DNA of 64,000 nucleotides from the NCBI GenBank assembly GCA_030285985.1, contig CP127384.1:2964501-3028500 (forward strand). The letters run 5' to 3'. The position numbers were made by a program, and so were the translations under genes. Below the pieces are notes generated by a model. The model saw nothing but the letters and a program-made list of their open reading frames with translations. It had not been told where the DNA came from and searched no databases. Positions 8,606 through 16,303 of this stretch are shown here, piece after piece. Position 1 is the stretch's first letter. Each line of letters opens with the position of its first letter. The stretch comes from Aquidulcibacter paucihalophilus. GTDB lineage: Bacteria > Pseudomonadota > Alphaproteobacteria > Caulobacterales > Caulobacteraceae.

Positions 8606-9220
8606 ATGGCCTTCGATTCCGTTCCCGCCCGCGACCTGCCCCTGCCGGAGACGGCGCTGAACCAGCTGTTCACTGACGCCCGCACGCGCAACGCCTGGAG
8701 CGACCGGCCGGTGTCGGACGACCTGCTGCGCAAGCTGTACGACCTGACCAAATTCGGCCCGACGGCGGTGAACGCCACGCCGGCACGGTTCGTCTTCATC
8801 ACCTCGCCCGAGGCCAAGGCGCGGCTTTCGCCCCTGATGTCCGAGGCCAACCGCGCCAAGACGCTGCAGGCGCCGGTCAATGTGATCATCGCCCAGGACC
8901 TGGCCTTCGCCGAGACCCTGCCCGTGCTCTTCCCCCATGCGCCGGGCGCGAAGGACTGGTTCGCCGATCCGGCCGCGGCGCGTGAAACCGCCTTCCGCAA
9001 CGCATCGCTGCAGGGTGGCTATTTCCTGCTGGCGGCGCGGGCGCTGGGCCTCGACGTCGGGCCGATGTCGGGCTTCGACGCCGCAGGGGTGAAGGCCGAG
9101 TTCTTCGCCGGCACGACGGTCGAGCCGAATTTCATCGTCAACCTGGGCTACGGCACGGACGAGAACCTGTTCCCCCGCTCGCCCCGCCTGTCGTTCGAGG
9201 AAGCGGCGTCGATCCTCTAG
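8606..9220 (+). CDS. Nitroreductase-family protein, RutE/HadB-like (malonic semialdehyde reductase type)
   Basis: A 204-residue FMN-dependent nitroreductase-fold protein. The N-terminal [45 protein letters not shown] and central [21 protein letters not shown] are characteristic of the RutE/HadB subgroup, whose best-known member reduces malonic semialdehyde in pyrimidine catabolism. No other rut genes are nearby, so the physiological substrate is open. The ATG is preceded by AGGA at good spacing, and an upstream TTG is less likely. Its stop shares the CTAG palindrome with the convergent gene's stop. Confidence 0.82.
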   Translation: MAFDSVPARDLPLPETALNQLFTDARTRNAWSDRPVSDDLLRKLYDLTKFGPTAVNATPARFVFITSPEAKARLSPLMSEANRAKTLQAPVNVIIAQDLAFAETLPVLFPHAPGAKDWFADPAAARETAFRNASLQGGYFLLAARALGLDVGPMSGFDAAGVKAEFFAGTTVEPNFIVNLGYGTDENLFPRSPRLSFEEAASIL

Positions 9221-9882
9221 TCCGTGCCGCCCGGTACGGCCCTGACGGCGGACTCCACCGCGAGATCGGCCAGCTCGACGGCCAGGCCGATATTGGTGTC
9301 GACCACCGGTTCGAACAGGGCGCGGGCGGCGTCCGGATCATTCTCCACCGAGGCCGCCGCAGCGTAGCTGGCGGACATATGGCGGTCGGTGCCTTCGGCA
9401 TAGGTCTCCGAGATCAGGATTCCCATGGAGCCGTCATAGGTGCGCATGATGCACTGGTGCCCGACGAGGCCGTCCCGGTGGATGCGGCGGAAATGCACGA
9501 CCGGGCCGGCCAGCGGATAAAGGGCGGCGCAGGCCTGGGCGTCCGTGAGGACGGTCTGGCGGCCCTCGGTCGGGGATCCGCTGTCAGTGACCGAATTGTC
9601 GTTCTGGAACTGGAAGCTGTAGGCCCAGTGCGCATCCCCTTCCGGCGGGGTCGGGAAGGCCGCGCGCATCATCGGCTCCATCTCGCGCATCAGGTCGGAA
9701 ATATCGACGCCGACCGACTCGGCCAGCGGCCGGAGTTTGTCTGTCATCTGGGCGATCAGCGCCGGCATGCTTTCGAGGGCCTCGCGGACCTCCCCGGCAG
9801 CGTCCTGCGCCCTCGCCTGTGAGGCGGCCGACAGGGCCAGGACCGCGCAGGCGGCGGCGAGCGTGGTGTGGATCTTGATCAT
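9217..9882 (-). CDS. Exported hypothetical protein
   Basis: A 221-residue protein with a clear signal peptide ([19 protein letters not shown]), then a charged helical region ([24 protein letters not shown]) and a mixed domain with two cysteines (AQACAALYP and [10 protein letters not shown]) that could form a disulfide. No family recognised. Start placed at the ATG before the basic N-region (MIKIH) rather than 11 codons upstream. It lies between dnaX and the nitroreductase gene and interrupts the usual dnaX-ybaB-recR order. Confidence 0.75.
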   Translation of the reverse strand: MIKIHTTLAAACAVLALSAASQARAQDAAGEVREALESMPALIAQMTDKLRPLAESVGVDISDLMREMEPMMRAAFPTPPEGDAHWAYSFQFQNDNSVTDSGSPTEGRQTVLTDAQACAALYPLAGPVVHFRRIHRDGLVGHQCIMRTYDGSMGILISETYAEGTDRHMSASYAAAASVENDPDAARALFEPVVDTNIGLAVELADLAVESAVRAVPGGTD

Positions 9883-9966
9883 GACGTTCCCCCGAAGGAC
9901 GCCATCAGTCCCCAACCGGGTCGTGAAGGCGAGAGCCGGGCCCCGCCGTGACAGGTTCCGTCAGGA

Positions 9967-11853
9967 TCAGTCGTCGAGGTCCGGGGACTCGTCCGGGATG
10001 GCCGGCAGTTCGACCGCCGGTGCCAGGGTCTTGATCTCGCCAATGACGGCACCGGGGAAGGCCTGCATCACCGCGACGACGAAGGGGTCGGCCTCGATTT
10101 CGGCCCTTTGCTCGGAGCGTTTGCGCCGGTCGACCTCGATCATGGTCTCGCCGCCACCCTGGCCGTTGGCGGCGATCAGCCAGGTGCGGCCGGTCCAGTC
10201 CTTGAGCCGCGCCGCCAGCTTGCGCGCCAGATCGATCGGCGCACCGTCGAGGCTTTCATAGGTGATGGCGCCGGGCTTGAAGGCGACGGGGCGGACGAAG
10301 CGCTGCACATCCATCTGCAGGCCCACCTCGCGCTTCTCTCCGATCAGGGCCACCACCTGTTCGAACGACTGGGGGTCGGGAAGCGAAGGCGCGGCGACTG
10401 GAAGCGCAGCCAGCTGGGCAGAGGCCCCGCCGCCGCCCCCGCCACCGGAAGGACCGCGTGAGCCGCCACCGCCGGGCATGGGCTCGCCGTCGCGCAGGGC
10501 CTTGAGCGCCTCTTCCGGACCCGGCAGGTCAGCGGCGTAGGCGAGGCGGACGATGGCCATTTCGACGGCGTCGGCGGGGTTGGGCGCGCGCCGGACCTCG
10601 TCCAGCGCCCGCAGCAGCATTTGCCAGACCCGGGCCAGGGTGCCGGCCGAGATCACCGCGCCCAGCGCGGTCAGCTTCTGGGCCTGGTCATTGGGCAGGC
10701 GGGTCGCCTGTGGCCCCAGCATCTTGGCCACCGAGGCGGCGTGGCAGTGTTCCAGCAGGTCGTTGGTCACCTGCACCGGATCGGCACCATAGCCGTAGAG
10801 GGTGCGGAACAGCTCCAGCGCTTCGGGCGTGCGGCCGGCCATGATCGATTCGAACAGGGCGATGGTCTGGCTGCGGTCGGCGAGGCCGAGCATGTCGCGC
10901 ACGACCTCGGTCTTCACCGTCTCGCCGCGGTCGCCCTGGACCAGCGCCTGATCCAGCAGGGACAAGCCGTCGCGGACCGATCCCTCGGCGGCACGAGCGA
11001 TCAGGGCCAGGGCGTCCTGCTCGATCTTCATCCCCTCGCGGTCGGCGATGCGGGCGAGGTGTTCGACGAGGATTTCCGGCTCGACGCGGCGCAGGTCGAA
11101 ACGCTGGCAGCGGCTCAGGATGGTCACCGGCACCTTGCGGATCTCGGTGGTGGCGAAGATGAATTTGGCGTGGGGCGGGGGCTCTTCCAGCGTCTTCAGC
11201 AGGGCGTTGAAGGCCTGGTTCGACAGCATGTGGACTTCGTCGAGAACGTAGACCTTGTAGCGGGCCTCGACCGGGGCGTAGCGGACGCTCTCGATGATGT
11301 CGCGGATGCCGTCGATGCCCGTGTGGGAGGCGGCATCCATCTCGACCACGTCCATATGCTGGCCGGCCATGATGGAGGCGTCGTGGCGGCCCTGGTCGGT
11401 CAGGGCGAGCGACGGGCGGTCGATGACGTCGGTCTCGTTATTCAGCGCGCGGGCCAGCAGGCGGGCGGTGGTCGTCTTGCCGACCCCCCGGACGCCGGTG
11501 AGCATGAAGGCGTGGGCGATGCGGCCGGTGGCGAAGGCATTGGTCAGGGTGCGGACCATGGCCTCCTGGCCGATCAGGTCCTCGAAGGTGTGCGGCCGGT
11601 ATTTGCGGGCCAGGACGGTATAGGCCGCGCCGTCGTCGGCATGGGCGGCGGGACCGGTGTCCGCGGACGGGGCGGCCTTGGCTTTCGGCTTCGGGGCGGG
11701 CTCCGGCGCGGCGGCGGCCTCGGCCTCGCGCATGCCGGCGGGTTCCGGCGAGCCGAACATGTCGTCGGTGTCGGGATCGCGCTCGACGACGTCCGCGTCG
11801 GGGGCGTCATCGTCCCACGGAGGGCCGTCGGGATTCGGGTCGGCATCGCTCAT
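9967..11853 (-). CDS. dnaX: DNA polymerase III subunit gamma/tau
   Basis: A 628-residue clamp-loader ATPase. After an acidic, low-complexity N-terminal extension of about 75 residues come YTVLARKYRPHTFEDLIGQE, Walker A GVRGVGKTT, Walker B VYVLDEVHMLS, the SRC motif (TILSRCQRF) and a glycine-rich linker (PGGGGSRGPSGGGGGGG) before the tau-specific C-terminal domain. The segment that normally holds four zinc-binding cysteines (about residues 135-165) contains none; I recall the same loss in other Caulobacterales. The SRP RNA gene lies directly upstream in the same direction. Confidence 0.96.
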   Translation of the reverse strand: MSDADPNPDGPPWDDDAPDADVVERDPDTDDMFGSPEPAGMREAEAAAAPEPAPKPKAKAAPSADTGPAAHADDGAAYTVLARKYRPHTFEDLIGQEAMVRTLTNAFATGRIAHAFMLTGVRGVGKTTTARLLARALNNETDVIDRPSLALTDQGRHDASIMAGQHMDVVEMDAASHTGIDGIRDIIESVRYAPVEARYKVYVLDEVHMLSNQAFNALLKTLEEPPPHAKFIFATTEIRKVPVTILSRCQRFDLRRVEPEILVEHLARIADREGMKIEQDALALIARAAEGSVRDGLSLLDQALVQGDRGETVKTEVVRDMLGLADRSQTIALFESIMAGRTPEALELFRTLYGYGADPVQVTNDLLEHCHAASVAKMLGPQATRLPNDQAQKLTALGAVISAGTLARVWQMLLRALDEVRRAPNPADAVEMAIVRLAYAADLPGPEEALKALRDGEPMPGGGGSRGPSGGGGGGGASAQLAALPVAAPSLPDPQSFEQVVALIGEKREVGLQMDVQRFVRPVAFKPGAITYESLDGAPIDLARKLAARLKDWTGRTWLIAANGQGGGETMIEVDRRKRSEQRAEIEADPFVVAVMQAFPGAVIGEIKTLAPAVELPAIPDESPDLDD

Positions 11854-11945
11854 GCCACAGTCTTAGCGCGGGGCGTCCCTTGGGCGAAGGGGTTGCCGGA
11901 AGGGAGCTGTGGGTGGTCCGTCGGATCGGGTGCGATCCTCTCTTG

Positions 11946-12000
11946 CCCCTCCACCGCCGGCTTCGCCGGCGGTCCCCCTCCCCCTTGGGGGAGGAATGCG
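11946..12000. repeat. Paired GC hairpins between the SRP RNA gene and dnaX
   Basis: Two adjacent perfect palindromes: a 9-bp stem ACCGCCGGC with loop TTC (11953-11973), and CCTCCCCCTTGGGGGAGG (11977-11994). The region 11854-12086 holds no convincing gene. It also contains a CCGATC-GAA-GATCGG hairpin and an outer CTCCACC/GGTGGAG pair (11949-11955 with 12085-12091). It looks like a dispersed palindromic intergenic element. Confidence 0.6.
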
Positions 12001-12086
12001 CCCAGGCAGCGAGCGACCGCAGAGCCTGTCCTCGGGCCGATCGAAGATCGGACCCGGGGCGAGCGTTAGCGCACCAAAGGGGAAGG

Positions 12087-12178
12087 TGGAGACCGCGACC
12101 CGAAGGGGAATTCGTTGTGGCTGCTGCCTTCCGGCCCTGACCAGGTTGGCGAAGCCTTCGCCCGCGATCTCCGAGGCC
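12087..12178 (-). ncRNA. ffs: Signal recognition particle RNA, small bacterial type (4.5S)
   Basis: The minus strand contains the invariant SRP apical hairpin: AACCTGGTCAGGGCCGGAAG, then GCAGCAGCC, with the GGAA tetraloop and the asymmetric internal loop that bind Ffh. The ends pair (GGAGATCGCGG near the 5' end with TCGCGGTCTCC near the 3' end), giving a rod of about 92 nt. The exact ends are approximate. Location upstream of dnaX in the same direction is common. Confidence 0.92.
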
Positions 12179-12209
12179 TATATCGCGGTTCCAGGCGGCG
12201 AGATCAAGG

Positions 12210-12551
12210 TCAGGGATTGTCCAGACGCCAGCGACGGCGAGGCGCTCGCAGGTCGTCGCCAAACCCATGCTTGTGAAAGTCTAGCCCGCAGCGATTGCAT
12301 CGACCTGGATTTGCGAAAGGCGCGAAGAAATAAATCGAGAAAAAGCCCTCGCCGCTAATCCACCATCCCGCAGTAAAGGTCCGACAGACCGGGCATCTGA
12401 GGTACCAAAGATTGAACGCCGCATAAGCGGCGAACGCGACCGGCAACTGAATAGCCATCGGGACGCCAAAAGGCTCCCAAAGGCTGCTGACAAAGAGGGC
12501 GAACAGGCCGTTGCTGAGCACGAAGGTCGTGAGCCAGATTGAAACCCGCAT
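12210..12551 (-). CDS. Small membrane protein with two CxxC pairs
   Basis: A 113-residue hypothetical protein with two N-terminal hydrophobic segments (IWLTTFVLSNGLFALFVSSL and IQLPVAFAAYAAFNLWYL) followed by a possible zinc ribbon made from CPVC and, 30 residues later, CNRCG. A basic tail (APRRRWRL) ends the protein. Base composition looks less GC-rich than neighbours, with many AAA/TTT codons, which may indicate recent acquisition. Function unknown. It stands alone upstream of the SRP RNA. Confidence 0.7.
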   Translation of the reverse strand: MRVSIWLTTFVLSNGLFALFVSSLWEPFGVPMAIQLPVAFAAYAAFNLWYLRCPVCRTFTAGWWISGEGFFSIYFFAPFANPGRCNRCGLDFHKHGFGDDLRAPRRRWRLDNP

Positions 12552-12604
12552 AGCCGCACCTCCGGTAGCGACAATGCAGCCATGTCTGGTTTAGGGAAAG
12601 GGCT

Positions 12605-13534
12605 ATGCCTCTCCCCGTCCTGAACACCTTCGCCGGCAATCCGCTCGATCGGGCGGGGGATCGGAGGGACGACGCCGACTGGCTGGCCGAACAGGGCGCG
12701 AGCCCGGATGCCATGGCCATGGTGCTGTGGGAGGGGCGGCCGCTGATCGAGGCGGGGGCCGAGCCGCGGCTGGCCTGGCTGGCGCTGTCCCATGCGCGGG
12801 CGGTGGTTCCCGATCGCGAACTGTTCCTCGGATTGTGGAAGGGTGCGCCCTGTTTCGCGGTGGAGGTCGAGGGGTCGGCCGATCCGGCGGCGGGGCCGCT
12901 GGCAGGTCTCGGGGCGTTTCACGAGATGCGCGAGGCAGCCGCGCTGCTGCCCGGTCCCGACGCGGCCATGGCCGGAACGGCCAAGTCGCTGTTCGACTGG
13001 CGGCGGCGGCACGGGTTCTGCGCCGCCTGCGGGGTGGAGAGCGAGAACGGGTCCGGCGGCTGGAAGCGGATCTGCCCGGCCTGCGGCGTCGAGCATTTCC
13101 CGCGCGTGGACCCGGTAACCATCATGCTGGCGATCTACAAGGGTGGGGCAGAGCCGGTCTGTCTGCTGGGCCGACAGGCGGCCTGGCCCGAGGGCCGGAT
13201 GTCGGCGCTGGCGGGCTTCCTCGAGCCCGGCGAGACCATCGAGGCGGCCTGCGCGCGCGAGATCGAGGAAGAGGCGGGGCTGACGGTGACGGCGGTCCGC
13301 TATCACTCCAGCCAGCCCTGGCCATTCCCGTCCCAGCTGATGATCGGCCTGGTCTGCGAGGTCGATTCCGGCGAGGCGACGCCTGACCAGACGGAGCTGG
13401 AAGCGGTGGCCTGGCTGACGCGGGAAGAGGCACGGGCGTGTCTGGAGGGAACGCATCCGACGATCAAGGCACCGCCGAAGATCGCCATCGCGCGGACCTT
13501 GTTGCAGGCCTGGGTGGACGGGTTCGACGTTTGA
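12605..13534 (+). CDS. nudC: NAD(+) diphosphatase, NudC-type Nudix hydrolase
   Basis: A 309-residue protein with the NudC architecture: an N-terminal domain of about 130 residues, a zinc ribbon (FCAACGVE ... ICPACGVEHFPRVDP), and a Nudix box (GFLEPGETIEAACAREIEEEAG). The NudC-specific motif SQPWPFPSQLMIG follows the box. The enzyme cleaves NADH/NAD+ to NMN(H) plus AMP and can remove NAD caps from RNA 5' ends. It is monocistronic and followed by a large inverted-repeat element. Confidence 0.95.
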   Translation: MPLPVLNTFAGNPLDRAGDRRDDADWLAEQGASPDAMAMVLWEGRPLIEAGAEPRLAWLALSHARAVVPDRELFLGLWKGAPCFAVEVEGSADPAAGPLAGLGAFHEMREAAALLPGPDAAMAGTAKSLFDWRRRHGFCAACGVESENGSGGWKRICPACGVEHFPRVDPVTIMLAIYKGGAEPVCLLGRQAAWPEGRMSALAGFLEPGETIEAACAREIEEEAGLTVTAVRYHSSQPWPFPSQLMIGLVCEVDSGEATPDQTELEAVAWLTREEARACLEGTHPTIKAPPKIAIARTLLQAWVDGFDV

Positions 13535-13542
13535 GGCCCTCC

Positions 13543-13718
13543 TTTGCTTTCGTCATTCCGGGCGAAGGCGAGCGCAGCGAGCCGGAGACCCGGAACCCAG
13601 CGGCGCCGTAGCCTAGCGAAGGCGATGGCTTGACGAGCCGTGCTCCCGACAGGTTCGCGCTCACGCGCGCCGCTGGGTTCCGGGGTGCGCTACGCGCCCC
13701 CGGAATGACGAAAGCAAA
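13543..13718. repeat. 176-bp palindromic element with 20-bp perfect terminal inverted repeats
   Basis: The ends are exact inverted copies of TTTGCTTTCGTCATTCCGGG (13543-13562 and 13699-13718). A second, internal pair of 17-bp inverted copies (13589-13605 and 13668-13684, core GGAACCCAGCGGCG) continues the symmetry, so almost the whole element could fold into one long hairpin. No open frame resembles a transposase. It lies between two convergent genes, so it may be a MITE or REP-like repeat that also ends both transcripts. Confidence 0.75.
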
Positions 13719-13725
13719 TGAGCGT

Positions 13726-14451
13726 CTAGCGAGCGAGCGCCCGCGCCGCCGCCAGATCGTCCGGGTTGTCGACGGACAGCGGCGCCGCGTCGATGACCGC
13801 CGCCCAGATCTGCAGACCCATCTCCAGCGCCCGCAGTTGTTCCAGCTTTTCCCGGCGCTCCAGCGGCGACGGCGGGGCGGCGCAGAAGCGTTCGAGGGCG
13901 GCGCGGCGGTAGCCGTAAAGGCCGATGTGCCGCCAGACGGGGGCGTCGCCGTAGAGCGTCGAGCGGGTGAAATAGAGGGCGCGGCCATGGCGTTCGCCCT
14001 CGCCCATCGCCACCACGGCCTTGACCACATCGGGGTTGGAGCGATCGGAAGCGTCCGCCTCGGGCGCGATCAGGGTGGCGATGTCGCAGGCCGGCTCGCC
14101 ATGCAGCAGGGCGGCGCAGGCCAGGGCCAGCCCGGGATCGGCGAAGGGCATGTCGCCCTGCAGATTGATGACGGCGTCATGGCGGCCGTCCGGGTCGATG
14201 GCGTCCAGGGCGGCGCGGATGCGGTCGGAGCCCGACGGCAGGTCCGGATCGGTCAGGACAGCGACGCCGCCGGCCGACTCAATCGCCTCGACGATCGCCT
14301 GATCGCCCGCAGCCACGGCGACGGGCAGGCCGGACAGCACGGCCTGACGCCAGGCCCGCACGATCATCGGGGTCCCGCCGATATCGGCGAGCGGCTTGTC
14401 CGGAAGGCGGGTTGCGGCCATCCGGGCCGGAATCAGGATCAGCGGGTTCAC
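13726..14451 (-). CDS. kdsB: 3-deoxy-manno-octulosonate cytidylyltransferase
   Basis: The product (241 residues from the GTG start) opens with PLILIPARMAATRLPDKPLADIGGTPMIVRAW, the nucleotide-binding signature of CMP-Kdo synthetase. VINLQGDMPFADP and GLYGYRRAALERF are further family motifs. The enzyme activates Kdo with CTP for lipopolysaccharide inner-core synthesis. A TTG two codons upstream is possible, but GTG has GGGA at better spacing and matches the usual N-terminus (MNPLI). Confidence 0.94.
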   Translation of the reverse strand: MNPLILIPARMAATRLPDKPLADIGGTPMIVRAWRQAVLSGLPVAVAAGDQAIVEAIESAGGVAVLTDPDLPSGSDRIRAALDAIDPDGRHDAVINLQGDMPFADPGLALACAALLHGEPACDIATLIAPEADASDRSNPDVVKAVVAMGEGERHGRALYFTRSTLYGDAPVWRHIGLYGYRRAALERFCAAPPSPLERREKLEQLRALEMGLQIWAAVIDAAPLSVDNPDDLAAARALAR

Positions 14452-14598
14452 ATTCAAATCCCAAAGTTAGGCGCCTGCGACGCTCAGACCGTCCTGATCT
14501 GGTTGCGAAGGCCGCGCTAGCGTGTAAGAGACGGCCACGCAAGAATTCGCCCTGCCGCCCATGCGGCCGGGCCTCAGAAACGGGATGAGACGACGCGC

Positions 14599-15294
14599 AT
14601 GAGCGGCGATCTGAAGTGGAACAAGATCATGGGCGCCGGCTTGGCGACCGTTTTCGTAATCCTGATGGTGAAAGAGGGCACTGCCTTCATCTACCACAAC
14701 GAAGCCCCTGAAAAGATGGGCTATTTCGTTGACGCGCCGGAAGAGGCCGCCGGCGGCGCTGCTGAAGAAGCCGTGCTGCCGCCTGACTGGGGCACGATCC
14801 TGCCGACGGCGGATCTGGCCGCCGGCGAGGCTGCCTTCGCCCGTTGCAAGTCCTGCCACACCGTCGCGGCCGGCGGTGCCAACGGCATCGGCCCGAATCT
14901 GTTCGGCGTTGTCGGCGGACCGGTGACGCACAGCGCCGGTTTCGCCTATTCCGAAGCCATGATCGCCCACAAGGGCGAGGCTCCGGCCTGGGGCCTGGAC
15001 GAGCTGGATCAGTTCCTGACCGCCCCGGGCCGTTACGTGCCCGGCACCAAGATGTCGTTCGCCGGCATCCGCGACACCCAGACGCGCGTGAATCTGATCG
15101 CCTGGCTGCGTTCGCAGGGTTCGGGCGGCATGGCCATCCCGGCGCCCGATCCGGCCCGCCAGCCCGGCGCCGCTCCGGCGGCTCCCGTTGAGGGTGCAGC
15201 TCCCGTCGCCGGCGCTGAAACCGCGGCCGCCGACGCAGCCGCCCCGGCAGCCACCCCGGCAGCGCCGCCGGCGGCAACCAGCGCCGCGCGCTAG
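14599..15294 (+). CDS. Membrane-anchored class I cytochrome c (CycM-like)
   Basis: A 231-residue protein with an uncleaved N-terminal anchor (IMGAGLATVFVILMVKEGTAFIY), then a mono-haem cytochrome c domain. The haem-binding site is CKSCH, GIGPNLFGVVGGPVTHSAGFAYSEAM follows, and the axial methionine lies in YVPGTKMSFAGI. The last 50 residues are an alanine/proline-rich low-complexity tail. Such cytochromes carry electrons between the bc1 complex and terminal oxidases at the periplasmic face. An intrinsic terminator follows. Confidence 0.92.
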   Translation: MSGDLKWNKIMGAGLATVFVILMVKEGTAFIYHNEAPEKMGYFVDAPEEAAGGAAEEAVLPPDWGTILPTADLAAGEAAFARCKSCHTVAAGGANGIGPNLFGVVGGPVTHSAGFAYSEAMIAHKGEAPAWGLDELDQFLTAPGRYVPGTKMSFAGIRDTQTRVNLIAWLRSQGSGGMAIPAPDPARQPGAAPAAPVEGAAPVAGAETAAADAAAPAATPAAPPAATSAAR

Positions 15295-15316
15295 GGTCTG
15301 AAGGTTTGAGACGATG

Positions 15317-15344
15317 AAAGGGCGGTCTTCGGGCCGCCCTTTTT
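15317..15344 (+). terminator. Intrinsic terminator of the cytochrome c gene
   Basis: AAAGGGCGG pairs with CCGCCCTTT around a TCTTCGGG loop, followed immediately by a T-run. It begins 22 bases after the stop. Confidence 0.88.
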
Positions 15345-15352
15345 CGTTGCGG

Positions 15353-16138
15353 TCAGAGCCGGCGGATGGCCGGCCCATCAGAGCCCGCGACGCGATGCCG
15401 GGCATCGGCCTCGGCAAAGGACTCGATCGCCACCCCGCCCAGCCGTCCGACGGCGTGCAGCACCCGGTCGCCGTCCAGCATAAAGCCGGCGTGGCCGTTC
15501 CAGGGCCCCTCGTCCGGATCCAGCCAGATCACCAGGTCGCCGCGCCGGGCCTCACCAGCCACCACGGCCTGACCGAGTTCCGCCAATTGATCGGCGTAGC
15601 GCGGTCCCGCGCGGCCGCAGGCGTAGAGCGCCTGCTGAACCAGCCCGCAGCAGTCGGTGCCCTTGGATGAGCGACCGCCCAGCTTGTACGGCGTCCCCAG
15701 CAGCCGTTCGGCCACCTCGACCGGTTCGGCGGCGAAACTTCCGATGGGGGCCAGGCCGGCCGGGTCGCCTGCTTCGACCACCAGGGCGTTGAGGGGCAGG
15801 CGGCCGTCCGTCGAGCCGATGCGGTGCGTGGCCAGCGGCGCACCGTCCTTGAGCGAGGCCCGCGCCACCCAGCCCACGACGCCGTCGCGGCGGGCGCGGC
15901 CCCAGACCTGGTCCTCACGCGTGTCGAGCACATCGAAGACCTCGCCGAAGATCAGCTGGTCGACCGGATGCTCAGCCGCCACGGCGTCCTGATGAATGTC
16001 GGCGACCGGAACCGCGCAATGCATCGGCCGCACCGCCCGGAAGGCGGAGGCGCGCACGATCCCTTCCAGCGCCTGCTCGGCCAGGTCGGGCCGGGCGAGG
16101 GTGGTTCGGGGATCAAGGCTGGCGGCGGCTGCGGTCAA
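15353..16138 (-). CDS. NlpC/P60 family cell-wall hydrolase
   Basis: A 261-residue protein with two SH3-like regions (about residues 40-125) and a C-terminal NlpC/P60 domain. The catalytic cysteine is in GTDCCGLVQQALYACG (one cysteine replaces the more usual serine after DC), and the histidine is in WNGHAGFMLDGDRVLHAVG. Family members are gamma-D-glutamyl-diamino acid endopeptidases acting on peptidoglycan stem peptides. No signal peptide is visible, consistent with a cytoplasmic muropeptide-recycling role. The upstream aminopeptidase gene points the same way, separated by the heptad-repeat region. Confidence 0.9.
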   Translation of the reverse strand: MTAAAASLDPRTTLARPDLAEQALEGIVRASAFRAVRPMHCAVPVADIHQDAVAAEHPVDQLIFGEVFDVLDTREDQVWGRARRDGVVGWVARASLKDGAPLATHRIGSTDGRLPLNALVVEAGDPAGLAPIGSFAAEPVEVAERLLGTPYKLGGRSSKGTDCCGLVQQALYACGRAGPRYADQLAELGQAVVAGEARRGDLVIWLDPDEGPWNGHAGFMLDGDRVLHAVGRLGGVAIESFAEADARHRVAGSDGPAIRRL

Positions 16139-16203
16139 ACGTGGGCTCGTCCGATTGAGCCGTTGTCGTAGCGGAAGAAGCCGAAAGGGCCGTTAACGGG
16201 AGG

Positions 16204-16303
16204 AGGGCCTAGGTCGTAGGGCTTAGGTCGAAAATGACCGGAGCTGATCCCAACCTTTAAGCCCCAAGCCCCAAGCCCTAAGCCCTAAGACCTAAGACCT
16301 AAG
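16204..16303. repeat. Heptad-repeat inverted structure between pepA-like and NlpC genes
   Basis: Read on the minus (transcribed) strand, the stop codon of the aminopeptidase gene opens a tandem of 7-bp units: TTAGGTC, TTAGGTC, TTAGGGC, TTAGGGC, TTGGGGC, TTGGGGC, TTAAAGG. After about 25 bases the complement appears as GACCTAA, GCCCTAC, GACCTAG, GCCCT. The two arms can pair over about 20 bp with few mismatches. The rest of the 160-bp gap shows nothing else. Confidence 0.75.

Noticed and set aside
9948..9966. GTGACAG...GTCAGG near dnaX as a Pho box
   Set aside because: Only half-words match and the period is wrong.
16257..16303. Telomere-like or CRISPR-like repeat
   Set aside because: The CCCTAAG-type units are 7 bp with no spacers and have an inverted partner; no cas genes and no chromosome end are present.
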